The translations under genes were made by a program, and so were the position numbers. The notes below the pieces were generated by a model. The model searched no databases, was not told the DNA's origin, and was given only the letters and a program-made list of their open reading frames with translations. Source: Papaver somniferum (Eukaryota; Streptophyta; Magnoliopsida; Ranunculales; Papaveraceae). From it: 64,000 nucleotides of DNA. The DNA is taken from NCBI RefSeq assembly GCF_003573695.1, contig NC_039359.1:116381849-116445848 (forward strand). Reading direction: 5' to 3'. Below are positions 21,453 to 34,238 of the stretch, one piece after another. The stretch's first letter is position 1, and each line of letters opens with the position of its first letter.

Positions 21453-23880
21453 TGTTTATTGAGAATAAGCTACCAAGTATCGCCTTGCAATCAAAAATTT
21501 AGAATGCGACTTAAGCAATCAAAAATTTAAACCTAGATGGATCTTATTAGGGGGTTTTAAAGTATGAGTTTTCTTTTTTTTATTTTGATGGGGTATTAGC
21601 AAAGATTGATTCGGTGGGGATGAATTGTTGGATCTGACTTTTGAGAACCCAAGGTGGCATTGGAGAGTAGAGATATTTAACGCGGAAATGCTTAAGATAC
21701 CGATACAAAATCCCGACATACATCCCGCAAGACAGAGATATCACGGTCCCACTTTAACCATTTATACCCTAGATGCTAGAACGGCTACCCAACTAACACA
21801 CGATCCCATATCGGGATGTTTCGTCGGGATATTTAGTCGGTCAGTGTAGCACTGCTCTATTTAACCTATCCAGCTATCTGTTTCTTAAAAAAAAAGAAGG
21901 TGGGTATACGATTAGAAATCTTTGATGGGTAGGAAGATTAGCACAAAGGATATAAAGATAAAGGGACAACATTAGTGTTTCTGTAAGTACATACAAAAAC
22001 ACCAAATAAAAAAAAAAAAGAGAATTTTATTCATGTACGTAATTACATAATTTTAAGCCTATATGTATAAGGATAGAAGACTTAGTACCTAAATACATGT
22101 AAACCTTAATCTTAGACACAAAGACATCTTAGTCATTAAACTTAGGTTTATAACTTTCCCTGCTCACTGTTACGTCTAAGTAATTACGATATATCAGGAA
22201 AACTCAAAAGTGGAAAACCTACAAATATATAAGCATGTAAAAACTTATAATAGTGTTGGACATGCAAATATTTCCTCGTTAATTACCTTGATAAGGAAAA
22301 CTCATTGATAAAAACCTTGACGGAGGAATAAGAGTACATCATGAGAAGTCCAGTGAGTGCACCTTTGAAGATGGCTTTCGTCCTCATGATTACTTGTACT
22401 TCAATCAAATCTTGGCTTGCAAATTTCTGAGTCGAGATTTTCCAATTTCGGTGAAAAATTTCTTGAATGTTGGAGATAGGAATGCTTTCGTGAAAAAACA
22501 TTCTAGTTGATGTAGTCTTCTTTAGTGTTTCATAAGCGGTTTTTTCTTCGAATAATAATGTTCTCGAATCTCCATGCCTCTTTGAAGCACATTGAGGAAC
22601 TGTCGCATGGATTGTTAACTTCTCAGAGATGATTTGCAAAAGTAGTTGATGTAGTTTCTTCAACAAAGTACCAAGATGCGAATACAATATTACAATACGC
22701 GAATAAAAATCGTATTTGTGATTAAACTTGGTGGTTCATAAGGACATCCAAATTCATACGAAATGGTTATGTTGATTTGGTCTAATCAAATTTCGGCATT
22801 TCTAAAAATATACAACTTCCCCTTGAATGCCCACTAGTTTGAATAAATTGCCTCACTAAAACTTGTCAATAAAACCCAATGAAAAAAAATGGATGAAGAG
22901 AAAGAAAAAAAAGCACGATATCAACATTTTGAATGAAAAATTCAATGCCAGCGAGACGTTGGCTCGTTAAAACCTTGTCAATAAACTGCATGGGACAAAA
23001 CCTGAAACAAAGGAAAGAGTACAACTCTTGACATATTTATGGATGCTAACCCAACTACATGATTATTACAGAAAACAAGCATCAAAATAGAACGTGTAGT
23101 CTATTTAATTGACAAGTTTCATGCAAGCATAATTCAGAAACCGCAAACCAAGAAAAAATAATAATAATGTGCTTAAACGTGGATTCTAGTGTTTTTAAGG
23201 ACACTTCAAGAGACCTATAAAGTTATCTCATCAACTAATCCGGATTTTGGATTTTGTAAAAGTACATAAAGGATTGTTATACCTGATATAATCGATTCCG
23301 GTGGCTCCGTGAATATAATCTGAAATTGTATAAAGATTAAAAATTCGAATACATTCCCCGAGTATATTTCTTGTGTGAATGAAATACGAACCCTTCAAGG
23401 AGTACAGCGCCAAATGCATCATACATGGAGAGGAAAATATTATTGAATCAATTCTAGGGTATAAGCATAAAATCCTTGAATCATTTTTGAACGATCATAT
23501 TTCTCTAATTGGGCATTGTGACTATAACCAACCTGTGATTTTCATGCTTGGAAGTGTTAAGGTGTTAAGTTCTTGATCCGAAATTGCATGAATAGAGAAG
23601 ATCATCCAATATAATTTGGATTCTATGCCAACAAATTGGATTATATGCCAACCAATCACATATGTCGTTATTCCTCTATAAAGGGGTTCAATCACCACCA
23701 AAATTTATTACTTCAGTAGCCATTGTAAATGGTATTCGACGATCATTAGCTTATTAAGATCCCACTCAATTCTCTAATGTATGCATATTTTGAAAAAATT
23801 CAATGAATTATTGGCACAAGTGCCCACAAACATTATAATCACCTCATCTTCAAATGAGGAGATCATAATTTAGAGAATGC
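21453..23880. other. Intergenic, decayed LTR-retrotransposon-like sequence, no gene
   Basis: At 22025-22160 there is a block resembling the LTR-like blocks at 27035-27145 and 28735-28830 (shared ATTCATGTA, GACACAA and ATCTTAGTCA words), suggesting old copia LTR remnants. The stretch 22830-23030 repeats the theme CTCACTAAAACTTGTC / CTCGTTAAAACCTTGTC. The 134-aa minus frame at 22687-22283 shows no family features. The rest has nothing I can name. Confidence 0.35.
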
Positions 23881-25890
23881 CGAAAAAGCGGGGGTCTAAC
23901 AACCACACCCAATATTTCTCTTAGCAATCTGTATGGACAAACTCCAATATACTTTTAAGAGAATCAACTAGACAGTCAGACTCAATCTTATAAAAAGTAT
24001 ATCAAGGAGTTATATCTCAATTTCTCGATTCAATACTTACTCAAGCAAATAGAAACCTGCGAGTCTAATTGAAATACAAGAGAAATTAACTTGAACAGTA
24101 CCAAAAACCAATGTTCAAGTATCAATCAATTTCAATCAACAACCAAAGGTTGGATTTACCAATTGATCGATTCAACGCACAACATGTGATATTTCAATTA
24201 TATAACAAAATATAATGGGAAAAGAAATAACACAAACACCAGAAGTTTTGTTAATGAGGAAACCGCAAATGCAGAAAAACCCCGGGACCTAGTCCAGATT
24301 GAACACACACTGTATTAAACCGCTACAGACACTAGCATACTACAAACTAACTTCGATCTGGACTGTAGTTGAACCCCAATCAATCTCACACTGATCCAAG
24401 GTACAGTTGCGCTCCTTACGTCTTTGATCCCAGCAGGATACTGCGCACTTGATTCCCTTAGCTGATATCACCTGCAACTAAGAGTTGCTACAACCCAAAG
24501 TCGAAGATTTTAATAAACAAATATGTATCATACAGAAAAGTCTACAGGAATACATAAATCTGTCTCCCACAAAAATACCTACGAGTTTTGTTCTGTCTTT
24601 TGATAAATCAAGGTGAACAGGAACCAATTGATATACCAGACTTATATTCCCGAAGAACAGCCTAGAAATATCAATCACCTCACAATAATCTAAATCGTAT
24701 GATGGCAACACTAGATATTGCGGAATCACAAACGATGATACGAAGATGTTTGTGACTACTTTTCTATCTTTCCTATCGGACAAATTAATCTCAAGCCAAT
24801 CTTACGATTGTACTCAAATACGATAGAAACAGCAAGATCAGATCACGCAACTACAGAGAAATTAGTTGTGTCTGGCTTCACAATCCCAATGAAGTCTTCA
24901 AGTCATTAACCTACAGGGTCTCGGTAGAAACCTAAAGTTAAAGGAGAATCAACTCTAGCTTATACAACTAGTATCACACAAGAGATGTGGGGATTAGGTT
25001 TCCCAGTTGCTAGAGTTCTCCTTTATATAGTCTTCAAATCAGGGTTTGCAATCAATGCTACCTTGGTAATAAAGCATTCAATATTCACCATTAGATGAAA
25101 ACCTGATTAGATTCAAGCTAATATCTTTCAACCGTTGGATCGAACTTAGCTTGTTATACACAAATGAAATGCACGTTTATTTAGGTTTGTGTAACCGTAC
25201 CTAAACGTGTACACCTAGTTGGTTCAACAGTAGTTAACCAAATGGTTAGCCATATGAGTACTTTCATATCAACCATATTCTTCTTTACCACAACTAGTTC
25301 AAATGACTCAAATGAACTAGTTAGAGAGTCGTTTAATTACTTATATCTCATAGAAGTATACAAGGCACAATCGAAACAAAAACAGTTTTGATTCACTCAA
25401 ATCAATTCATGAACTTTATAGCCACGGTTTGCAAATATGCATTCCTTAGTTTATATAAGTTTAAGTTCACGAATAAACCGTTTTTAGAAAATAACCCACT
25501 CAAGTATGCATACAGGTACGCATACTTAATTACCCGGATTAAGTTTGTTTTCAGTTCACAAACTCCAGCAGAAATTCACGGGACGTGAACTTCCGGCAGT
25601 ACGCATACAGGTACTCGGACTTTAGTTCCGGTTATCTTGAGAAACAAAGTACGCATACTTTGGTTAAAGGATTTTGGACTTACACACGTATGAGTTTACA
25701 TACAATGTTTATATCCGATCAAGGTTATATATTCTAAACTCTCATTTCAATCATTCAAACATTCTTAGAGGACGTTATATAGTCGTTGTTCACGAACTAT
25801 TTTTCGTCACAGCGATTTTCAAGTAATTGAAACTAATATGACTTTCATCACTAGTAAAGATGAACTTGGCGGAGAAAGACCAACATCAGT
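23881..25890 (-). repeat. Truncated solo LTR of the SIRE-like family
   Basis: It aligns end to end with the two LTRs of the element at 29226-47031, from its CGAAAAAGCGGGGG edge (TG mutated to CG) to about 25890. There similarity stops, so the last roughly 390 bp of the LTR (its promoter-distal outer end) are missing. No internal domain is attached. A set of short motifs differs in concert from the other copies (see findings). Confidence 0.8.
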
Positions 25891-26782
25891 GGTTTGTATA
25901 ATTTACTAAAAATCTAATCAACCAAAAATAAATCGTCTTAATCATCTCATACGTAAAATCCATTTTTTAGTTGACGGATGGTTTCTTGTAAGTAAATAGA
26001 AACCATGTACATAAATCATATGATCTTCGTACAATGGATAAAGATACGAAACTTAATTGGCCTTAGGTTTATGACCATGTACGTGACTATTTACCGTAAA
26101 AAGTAATTAAGTCTGCGCTTCCACCAAAATTTAGTGATTATAGTTATTTTAGTAGTATGAAAACCGTATACCATCATCCTTCGACGGTTTTTTTAATTCT
26201 TTCTCTGCAAAAGGAATAAGAGAAGGAAGGAGAATTAAACTTATCGTAAAAGTTGATTACCCACCGCATATATTAGTGAATCAAAAAATCAATCGCGTCG
26301 TATTAAATAAAAAACCATTAGAAATTTACTGTACAGTGAGTGAAACACATGCTTCTGCCTCTATTGTACATCACAATAATGGTAGCTTTTGCTCGTTAAG
26401 TCTTGTATAATATCAAAGAAAAAGGTTAAATTGAAGTAGCATATATGAATAAAGTAATATATAATACTTAATGTATTCAACAAAAACTTCTAACTGTTTA
26501 AATGATTTTCAAAAAAGTAACTATTCACATCTTATTATTAACCAATCATATATAATTTTCAAAATGTGACAAGTCTTGTAACAATAAGAACAAAAACTTT
26601 CTTTATGGTTAATAATGATAAAAGAATATAAATATGATGAATATGATCATTTTTATATGAATTCTACAGAAATTTAATGTACACAAATGATTAAAAAACT
26701 AAGAAAGTGATATGGTGTGATTATAAGATACGATATGAAACGCATAAGTATTGTTTTCATACACACCATATCATATGATTTA
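25891..26782. other. AT-rich intergenic region
   Basis: No gene or identifiable repeat is seen. Many short A/T runs. No open frame with family features. Confidence 0.4.
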
Positions 26783-27150
26783 TGATCCAAACTAAAAAGT
26801 TGGCACATATAAATTTAGATGTAAAGAAAAAACAGTTCAACATAGTTAAGCAATACAAGATTTAGTCTTTATAAAAACAAATAAAAGATCGATTATATTC
26901 TAAAATAACAAAAAAAATAGATAGATAAATCGATCGTAAGAAATAGATTGCTTAGTGATTAGAACTACTTGTTGATAACGTGTTGGCAATCAAAATGAGT
27001 CAAAAGTAGAGGGAAAGAAGAAGAGATAAGTATATTCATGTATGTGGAATTACATATGTAATTTTAATCCCTTAGAATATGGAAACCTAATCCTCGACAC
27101 AAGGGCATCTTAGTCAGTAAAGTTCAGTGTTAACATATATATAATATATA
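26783..27150. repeat. Duplicated segment X, copy 1 (paired with 28488-28835)
   Basis: It shares long runs with 28488-28835, including AAATTTAGATGTAAAGAAA, AGATCGATTATATTCTAAAA and AGTAGAGGGAAAGAAGAAGA. The distal half (from about 27020) resembles a copia LTR that recurs at 22025. The segment TGATAACGTGTT just before it may be a worn tRNA-Met primer site. Confidence 0.6.
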
Positions 27151-27415
27151 TAATTTTTCCATTTTCTTTTTATTGCTTTGTGTCAATATTAAAAAAAAAT
27201 TCTTCTTCTGCTTTCCTTTATGTTAAATCACTAAGGTCCCTTTATGCTAATTTATCATGCTAATTTGTCAAACTCAAAGAACCAAAGAAGATCAAGAATT
27301 AGAGAAGACCAAGAATTGAGTTTCTTGTTTTACACTATTGTGCAATTTATACAAATAAGTTTTGAAAGAAAATATACAAAAGACGACGACGACCTTTGTT
27401 GGGCTTCTTCTGTTG

Positions 27416-28290
27416 CTTGCCTTTAAATGTTAAATTTTCCATTGTATACGAGCCTCGGCATTATCTTCATGGTTTCTAGCAGCACCTTTAATACTCTTCT
27501 TATTGCAAGAGGTTCCACAATTTGGATTCTTCTATGCCTTTCTTCTTCTTCAACTTTTTGATACCCATCACGAAGCTTTCTCTTAGTGATTTCAAGTTTG
27601 TATTCCATATCATCATAATCTAAATGGGAAAAAGTCTTATTTTATTTCATATTTTCTTCATTAGTAGTCGGTGTTTTAAGCGACTCAATCAACTTCTTCA
27701 ACTGTTTTCCTGAACCAGCATTACTTGTTGTTTTCCCCTTAACCTATTATTAATTCTTGGTTATGTTTTGTTACTTGAATCTGGTTGTGCAACATCTTCT
27801 CCCATTCCATCCAAAAAAATAACCATCAAGTACTATCTCTGGGTCATCGTTATTCATATTCAAGAATACCTCATCCATAGGTGGAATCGAGAGACCGTCT
27901 TCTTCTTCTTCAACTCCACTTTCACTACCACATAAACGTTTGTTCAAGTACTTCTTCTCATCAATTGATTCATTCCCTTATGCTATGGTATGTTTCTTCT
28001 GATAGCTAACTAAACTTTTAATTGACTCAAATCTCTCATTCTCTCTCTTTCTGAAGAGACCAAGATTATTTGTATAGCATCTTATTTGTATAGTTTCACT
28101 TGATCATCAAACAAAAGGGCAAGATTATATTTTTGAGAATTGTCATATTCTGTGTAGAAATATAGAACCTGGTTTTTATTAGGATTATTATTCGAAGCTA
28201 TTTCCTTTTATGAAACCGTGTAAGTTAGAAGGATTGTTCCTCTGTGTACCCCCATAAATTATCTGTGTACCCTCTTAAGTCTAATTTTCT
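27416..28290 (-). pseudogene. MED26-like gene fragment, copy 1 (start codon lost)
   Basis: Read leftward, 27990-27700 encodes an acidic exon without ATG: SIDEKKY, then a Glu run, PPMDE, NNDDPEIVLDG. It is preceded by an in-frame stop. After a gap comes KQLKKLIESLKTPT (27710-27650), then 27605-27423 encodes KLEITKRKLRDGYQKVEEEE with RIQIVE. The last part resembles the coiled C-terminal tail of plant Mediator subunit 26 / TFIIS-N-domain proteins (KRKL..YQ..E..KRQRTIQV, from memory of the family). The TFIIS N-domain is not seen. A paralogous copy exists as two separated pieces, 28302-28484 and 47036-47602. The family call is tentative; the duplication is clear. Confidence 0.4.
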
Positions 28291-28301
28291 TCTCCTGCTT
28301 G

Positions 28302-28484
28302 CCTTTAGATGTTCAATTTTCCATTGTATTCGAGCCTTGGCATTATCTCCATGGTTTCTAGTAGCACCTTTAATACTCTTCTTATTGCAATGAAGTTCCA
28401 CCATTTGGATTCTTTTTTGCCTTTTTGCTTTTTCTACTTTTTGATACCCATCATAAAGCTTTTCTCTTGGCGATTTTAGTTTGT
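28302..28484 (-). pseudogene. MED26-like C-terminal fragment, copy 2
   Basis: About 85% similar by eye to 27416-27605. On the minus strand it reads LYDGYQKVEKAKRQKRIQMV, closer to the MED26 tail consensus than copy 1, then a basic tail (KSIKGATRNH). Its missing upstream exon corresponds to 47036-47292, now on the far side of the SIRE insertion. Confidence 0.4.
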
Positions 28485-28510
28485 CTCATGATCTATGAGA
28501 CAAACTAAAA
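28474..28510. repeat. Perfect 16-bp inverted repeat with 5-nt loop
   Basis: TTTTAGTTTGTCTCAT and ATGAGACAAACTAAAA flank GATCT, exactly at the junction between the MED26-like fragment and duplicated segment X copy 2. It may be a rearrangement scar. Confidence 0.8.
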
Positions 28511-28835
28511 AGTCAGCCCATATAAATTTAGATGTAAAGAAATAAAAATGAACCTAATTACGAAAAATAAGATTTAGGTTTTACAAAAACAAAGAAAAAG
28601 ATCGATTATATTCTAAAATAACAATTTTTTTTAGATAATTCGAAAATAGATTGCTTAATGATTAGAACTAGTTGCTGATAACGTGTTACACAAGCAAAAT
28701 GAGTCAAAAGTAGAGGGAAAGAAGAAGAGATAACTATATTCATGTATGTGAAATTGCATAGTTTTAATCCCTTAGTATATGGAAACCTAATCCTCGACAC
28801 AAGGGAATCTTAGTCAGTAAAGTTATGTGTTTAAC
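28488..28835. repeat. Duplicated segment X, copy 2
   Basis: Homologous to 26783-27150 in the same orientation, with small indels. Its distal part is the copia-LTR-like block (ATTCATGTATGTGAAATTGC onward). No coding capacity. Confidence 0.6.
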
Positions 28836-29225
28836 AAATATATTTTTTTATGAAATTTTTCGATTTTCTTTTTATTGCTTTGTGTCAATTTTAGAAACTT
28901 TTGTCATAAATGGTTTTCAAAGATTGATTGATGAGTTTGCTAACAAGTATCTAGCAGACCGAAATTAACAACGATGTTAATGCTTCTGACACAATCACTT
29001 TTGAAAGTTTTTGCACTTAATTATGGGAAGTCGGATTTTAACAAGTTGATAACTTTAATTTTTATGGGTGTAACTAGCTTTATTCCATGAAAAAGGCGCC
29101 AGACGTTCTTTGCCCAGGGTCATCTAAATTTCAAAGAAGGCCCGGCATCAACAACATTTATTATCTACATCCCAAAAAGTTAAAGTCAAATGAAATACCA
29201 AACAAGACTTAATTCTTTACTAAAC
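28836..29225. other. Spacer left of the SIRE insertion
   Basis: No gene. The last bases AAAC (29222-29225) repeat at 47032-47035 directly after the SIRE element, the likely remnant of its target duplication (4 of the expected 5 bp). Confidence 0.5.
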
Positions 29226-31584
29226 TGAAAATGCGGGGGTCTAACAACCACACCCAACAATTCGTTTGGAAATCTGAGAGGACTTACTCTAATATACTTT
29301 CTAGAGAATCAACTAGACAGTCAGACTCAATCTAGAGTAAAGTATATCAAAGAGTTTAATATCTCTAACTCTTAATTCAATCCGCAGTCAGCAAATAGAA
29401 ATCTGCGAGCCCGATTGAATATAAAAGGAGTAACTTGAACGGTACCAAAGACCAATATTCAAGTGTCAATCAATTTAAATCAACAACCCAAGGTCGGATA
29501 TTCTAATTGATTGAACTTAACGCACAACCTGTGATATTTCAATTATATAGCAAAATATAATGCAGAAAAGAAATAACACAGAAACCAGAATTTTGTTAAC
29601 GAGGAAACCGCAAATGCAGAAAAATCCTGGGACCTAGTCCAGATTGAACACACACTGTATTAAGCCGCTACAAACACTAGCTTACTCCAAATTAATTCGG
29701 TCTGGACTGTAGTTGAACCCCAATCAATCTCACACTGATCCAAGGTACAGTTATGCTCCTACGCCTCTGATCCTAGCAGGATGCTACGTACTTGATTCCC
29801 TTAGTTGATCTCACCCACAACTAAGAGTTTCTACGACCCAAAGTCGAAGACTTTAATAAATAAATATGTATCACACAGAAAAGTCTACGGTAATAGATAA
29901 ATCCGTCTCCCACGAATATACCTACGAGTTTTTGTTCCGTATTTTGATAAATCAAGGTGAACAGGAACCAATCAATAACCCGGACTTATATTCCCGAAGA
30001 ACAACCTAGTATTATTGATCACCTCACAATAATCTTAATCGACACAGCGAAAAAAGATATTGCGGAATCACAAATGATGAGACGAAGATGTTTGTGACTT
30101 CTTTTCTATCTTGCCTATCGGAGATATAAAATCTTGAGCCAATTATTACAATCGTACTCGTAACGGTAGAAACAACAAGATCAGATCACACAACTATGAT
30201 AAAATTAGTATCGGTCTGGCTTCACAATCCCAATAAAGTCTTTAAGTCGTTAACCTAGTTTAGAAGAAGAAACCAAAGGTTAATGGAGAATCGACTCTAG
30301 CTTAGCACAACTAGTATCACACATAATGTGTGGGGATTAGGTTTTCCAGTTGCTAGAGTTCTCCCTTATATAGTCTTTCAAATCAAGGTTTGCAATAAAT
30401 GTTAGCTTGGTAACAATGCATTCAATATTCACCGTTAGATGAAAACATGATTAGATTCAAGCTAATATTTCTCAACCGTTGGATCGAAAACTTAGCTTTT
30501 TACACACAAATGAAATGTCCAATTTTGGGGTTACGAACCGTTCCCACACATTAACATTTGTTGGTTCAACTATAGTTAACCAAATGGTTAGCCATATGAT
30601 TACTTTCATATCAACCATATTCTTCTTCACCATAACTAGTTCAAATGACTCAAATGAACTAGTTAGAGAGTTGTTCAATTGCTTAGATCTTATGTAACTA
30701 CACAAGACACAATCGAAGAAAAAATGGTTTGATTCACTCGAATCGGTTCGTGAACTTTATAGCCACGGTTTGCAAAAGCATCCCTTAGTTTAATAAACAT
30801 GAGTTCAAGAACAACCGGTTTTAGATATAACCTGCTCAAGTTCGCGGACTGGGTTCGCAGACTTAAGCTCATGGAAGGAGTTCACAAACTCCAGTAGAAA
30901 TTCTCGGGTCGAGAACTTCCGCCAGTTCGCGGACTTAGTTCACGCCACTTCCATTTCTCTTGATCAACAAAGTTCGCAAACTTTGGTTTAAGGAATAAGG
31001 ACTTATACATATATGTGTTTCCACAAAAATGTTTATATCCTACCAATGGTTATGTAATCTAAACTCTCATTTCAATCATTGAAACATTCTTAGAGGACGG
31101 ATATAGCCGTTATTCACAGACCATTTTTCGTCAGAGCAATTTTCAAAGTGATTGAAACATAACATGACTTTCGTCACTAGGTAAAGATGAATTTGGCTAA
31201 AGAGAAATCTTACCAACACATATTTCGAGAAATAGATAGGCGAGATAAACTCGGCTCGAAATAGAAAATGCGTAATGAAAGTCTATATATCAAAACGACT
31301 TTTGTCTCAAGAGTATGGGATAGAATAGATAGACTTTTGAATGACAGATAAATTCAAGTCTCCACATACCTTGTAGTCGATGAAGATCCACCAGTTCCTG
31401 GAGTAGTCCTTCTTCTTGTATGATGATTTCCATGGAGTTCTTGAGCTCAACTACGCTTTCTATCCTAGTCCGACACCTTTATCTATGCAAGCTAGAAATC
31501 AAGACTTATAGTTTTGATCACTAACATTGACAAACATGCTTGAGATAGCAACACATGCGAGTTCGACCGAGCAATGCTCTAACA
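29226..31584 (-). repeat. SIRE 3' LTR
   Basis: This 2359-bp LTR runs from TGAAAATGCGG on the plus strand to CTCTAACA (minus strand start TGTTAGAGCATTGCTC). A minus-strand TATA box lies at about 30364-30372 (TATATAAGG). It diverges clearly from the 5' LTR, including a 12-bp indel near 30850, so the insertion is not recent. The internal frame 30472-30705 occurs on both strands in both LTRs and is not a gene. Confidence 0.88.
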
Positions 31585-32453
31585 ATCTCCCCCTTTGTCA
31601 ATTTTAGTGGAAAAAATATTAATACATATGGAATACAAAAAATAAATAAACTAACTTTTGTAGATCCTATTACACATGCCTAATCTTCAACATTACTCGA
31701 AATCTTCGTCACTTCCAAGTACTCCAATGATCCCAAAGGTTGTACGTTTAGCATCATCATTGTTGAAAATCCGTAGCTATAACAACAAGAAAACAATAGT
31801 TCTCAATCATTGTTATACAGTGTCATAGTATCATTACACAGTGTCAAAGTCCAATTGTATCACAACTTCAACAACAATACTATGGTGATATGTATCACTC
31901 TCCCTTATTCAATACTCCATCTCACATGGAAACCACTCCCCCTTCATAATGATCCGAAAACCATATGTATTTGTAGTGTGAACTACATATTAATTTTCCC
32001 CCTTTTTATCAATAAAATTGGAAAAGGTACAAGAACGGGATCCTAATGAAATTTCCGAAAGAGACATTTATTGACCAAAAGAAAGCAAAAATATCAACTT
32101 GTTCTTTAGATGCAATCATAAAGCCGAAGGTAAATGGATTCATCAAGGAGTTTATAAAGATACAAGATAACCCCTAAAATATTCCACAACCGCACTCCCC
32201 ATAAGGATATGGAAATTAAGCGCAAGTTCAAAAGAACTCTCCCCCATTAAATGTCATTCCCGAAAGAACAACAAGAGCGACCTTAATTTCGAAAGAAAAG
32301 AAGGATTTTTTTTGATACAACACACAAAGAACTCTGGCAGAAAAACCAATCCTACGAAAACAAATACAGAATTGAAGTAAACACTTAATGGAGTTTCAAA
32401 CTCAATTTCCCAAAAGATCGAGATAAGCACATGGGCAAGAGTCATGGAAACAA
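31585..32453 (-). other. SIRE 3' noncoding region with repeated polypurine tracts
   Basis: Five CT-rich tracts on the plus strand (purine-rich in element sense) lie at about 31587-31597, 31896-31907, 31932-31943, 31994-32006 and 32235-32248. The first abuts the LTR and is the plus-strand primer. The others resemble it. An extended series of polypurine tracts is, from memory, described for SIRE elements. No env-like ORF is seen. Confidence 0.6.
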
Positions 32454-34233
32454 TTAATGAACCAAAACAACACCAATAGACTGCCGTAAATGTTGAAAAG
32501 TAGCAGTGTCTAATGGTGTGGTGAGCATATCATCCAATTGTTGTTCGAAAGGCACAAATTCCATACTTATGATACCATTTTCATAGAGATCTCGAATAAA
32601 ATGGTACCTTATATCAATGTGCTTTGTTCTTGAGTGCTCAACGGGATTCTCAGTGATTCGAATCGCACTAGAGCTATCACAAAAGATCTTCATTATTCCA
32701 GTATCAATTCCATAATCAGCTAGCATTTGTTTCATCCATAGGAGTTGAGTGCAACATGAGCCAGCAACAATATATTCTGCTTCGCATGTAGACAGGGATT
32801 GTGAATTCTGTTTCCTGGTATGCCAAGCCACAAGATTCAGTCTTACATAGTAGAAACCCCTGGTGTACTTTTTCTGTCTTCTACACATCCTGCCCAATCA
32901 GCATCTGAATAAGCAGAAAGATCAGTGTTAATATCAAAAGTGTAAGATAGAACATACCCGACAGTGTGATTGACATATCATATGATCCTCTTTGCAGCTG
33001 CAAGATGATATTTCTTTGGATTAGCCTGAAATCTAGCACAACAACCAACACTAAAACAAATATCAGGTCTAGTGGCTGTAAGATATAAAAGGCTACCAAT
33101 AATAGATCGATACAATTTTTGATTTACTTTTACTCCTTTCTCATCTCTGTGTAGTTTACCAGTAGTGGGCATATGTGTTAGTTTCGGACTTGACTTATCT
33201 AGACCGAATCTTGTAACAAGATCCCTTGCATATTTTTCTTGAGATAAGTAGATTCCATCCTTATATTGTTGAATCTGTAATCCTAAAAATAACTTTAATT
33301 CACCAACATTGCTCATTTCAAACTCTTTAGCAAGTGAAACCTGAAAATCCGTTGCAAGATTTTCTGAAGTTGAACCATAGATGATATCATCTACATAGAC
33401 TTGAGCAATGACAACATATTTCCCACTCCATATGGTAAACAAAGTTTTATCAGCTCCACCTCTTGAAAAACCTTTTCTAATAAGAGAAGTAGTAAGTTTT
33501 TCAAACCAGGCTCTTGGAGCTTGTTTCAACCCATATAATGCCTTTTTGAGCTTAATAACATGATCTGGGAAATCAAGGTTTTCAAATCCTTTAGGTTGAG
33601 CAACATAGACTTCTTCCTTTAGAATTCCGTTTATGAACGCGGATTTTATATCCATTTGGAAAAGCTTAACCTTGAGAAAACAAGCATGAGCTAATAAAAT
33701 TCTAATGGACTCAAGGCGTTCCACAGGAGTAAAGGTTTCGTCAAAGTCAATCCCTTCAATCTGTGAATATCCTTGAGCGACAAGTCTGGCTTTATTTCTG
33801 ATAATTGTGCCAAATTCATCAGACTTGTTTTTGAATATCCATTTTATATTAACATTGGAGGGACAAGGTACGAGTTCCCATACGTCTTGTCTTATAAATT
33901 GATTTAACTCTTCATGCATTGCATTCACCCAAAAGGGATCGATCAGAGCTTCATCAATATTCTTCGATTCTACTTGTGACAAATAACAACCAAAATTGCA
34001 CATGTTTTGAAGTTTCCCTCTAGTCTTAGCTGTAGAATATCTTCTTCCAATAATACTATTGGGATCATGATTCCTTTGAACCCAAAGGAATCGTGGAGGG
34101 ACACGTTCTTGTTCTTCAGTAGTAGCCTGATCAGTGATCTTCTCCTCGTCACTAGAAATATCAGGATCAGCAATAGTTGGGATAACTTCAACTGATTCTG
34201 GTATTTTTTTGACTTTCTCAATTGTCTCGGTTG
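32454..34233 (-). pseudogene. SIRE reverse transcriptase and RNase H, frameshifted
   Basis: 34284 to 34003 carries the acidic RT linker. 34003 to 32978 holds the copia RT with KARLVAQGYSQIEGIDFDETF, FQMDIKSAFINGILKEEVYV, KALYGLKQAPRAWFEKL and the catalytic box as VYVDDIIYGST. 33099 to 32881 and 32897 to 32454 hold the RNase H part (STCEAEYIVAGSCC, FCDSSSAI, HIDIRYHFIRD), displaced by a frameshift near 32990-32890. The catalytic Asp pair is intact, but the polyprotein is not continuous. The solo LTR at 34239 separates this from integrase. Confidence 0.88.
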
Positions 34234-34238
34234 GAGGC

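Noticed and set aside
22283..22687. 134-codon minus-strand open frame
   Set aside because: No domain, low-complexity codon use and neighbours resembling decayed LTR sequence.
30472..30705. Open frames on both strands repeated at 45929-46162
   Set aside because: They recur because they lie in the two SIRE LTRs, not because of protein conservation.
31585..32453. Possible env-like ORF in the SIRE element
   Set aside because: No ORF longer than about 80 codons and no transmembrane or coiled-coil pattern; only polypurine tracts.
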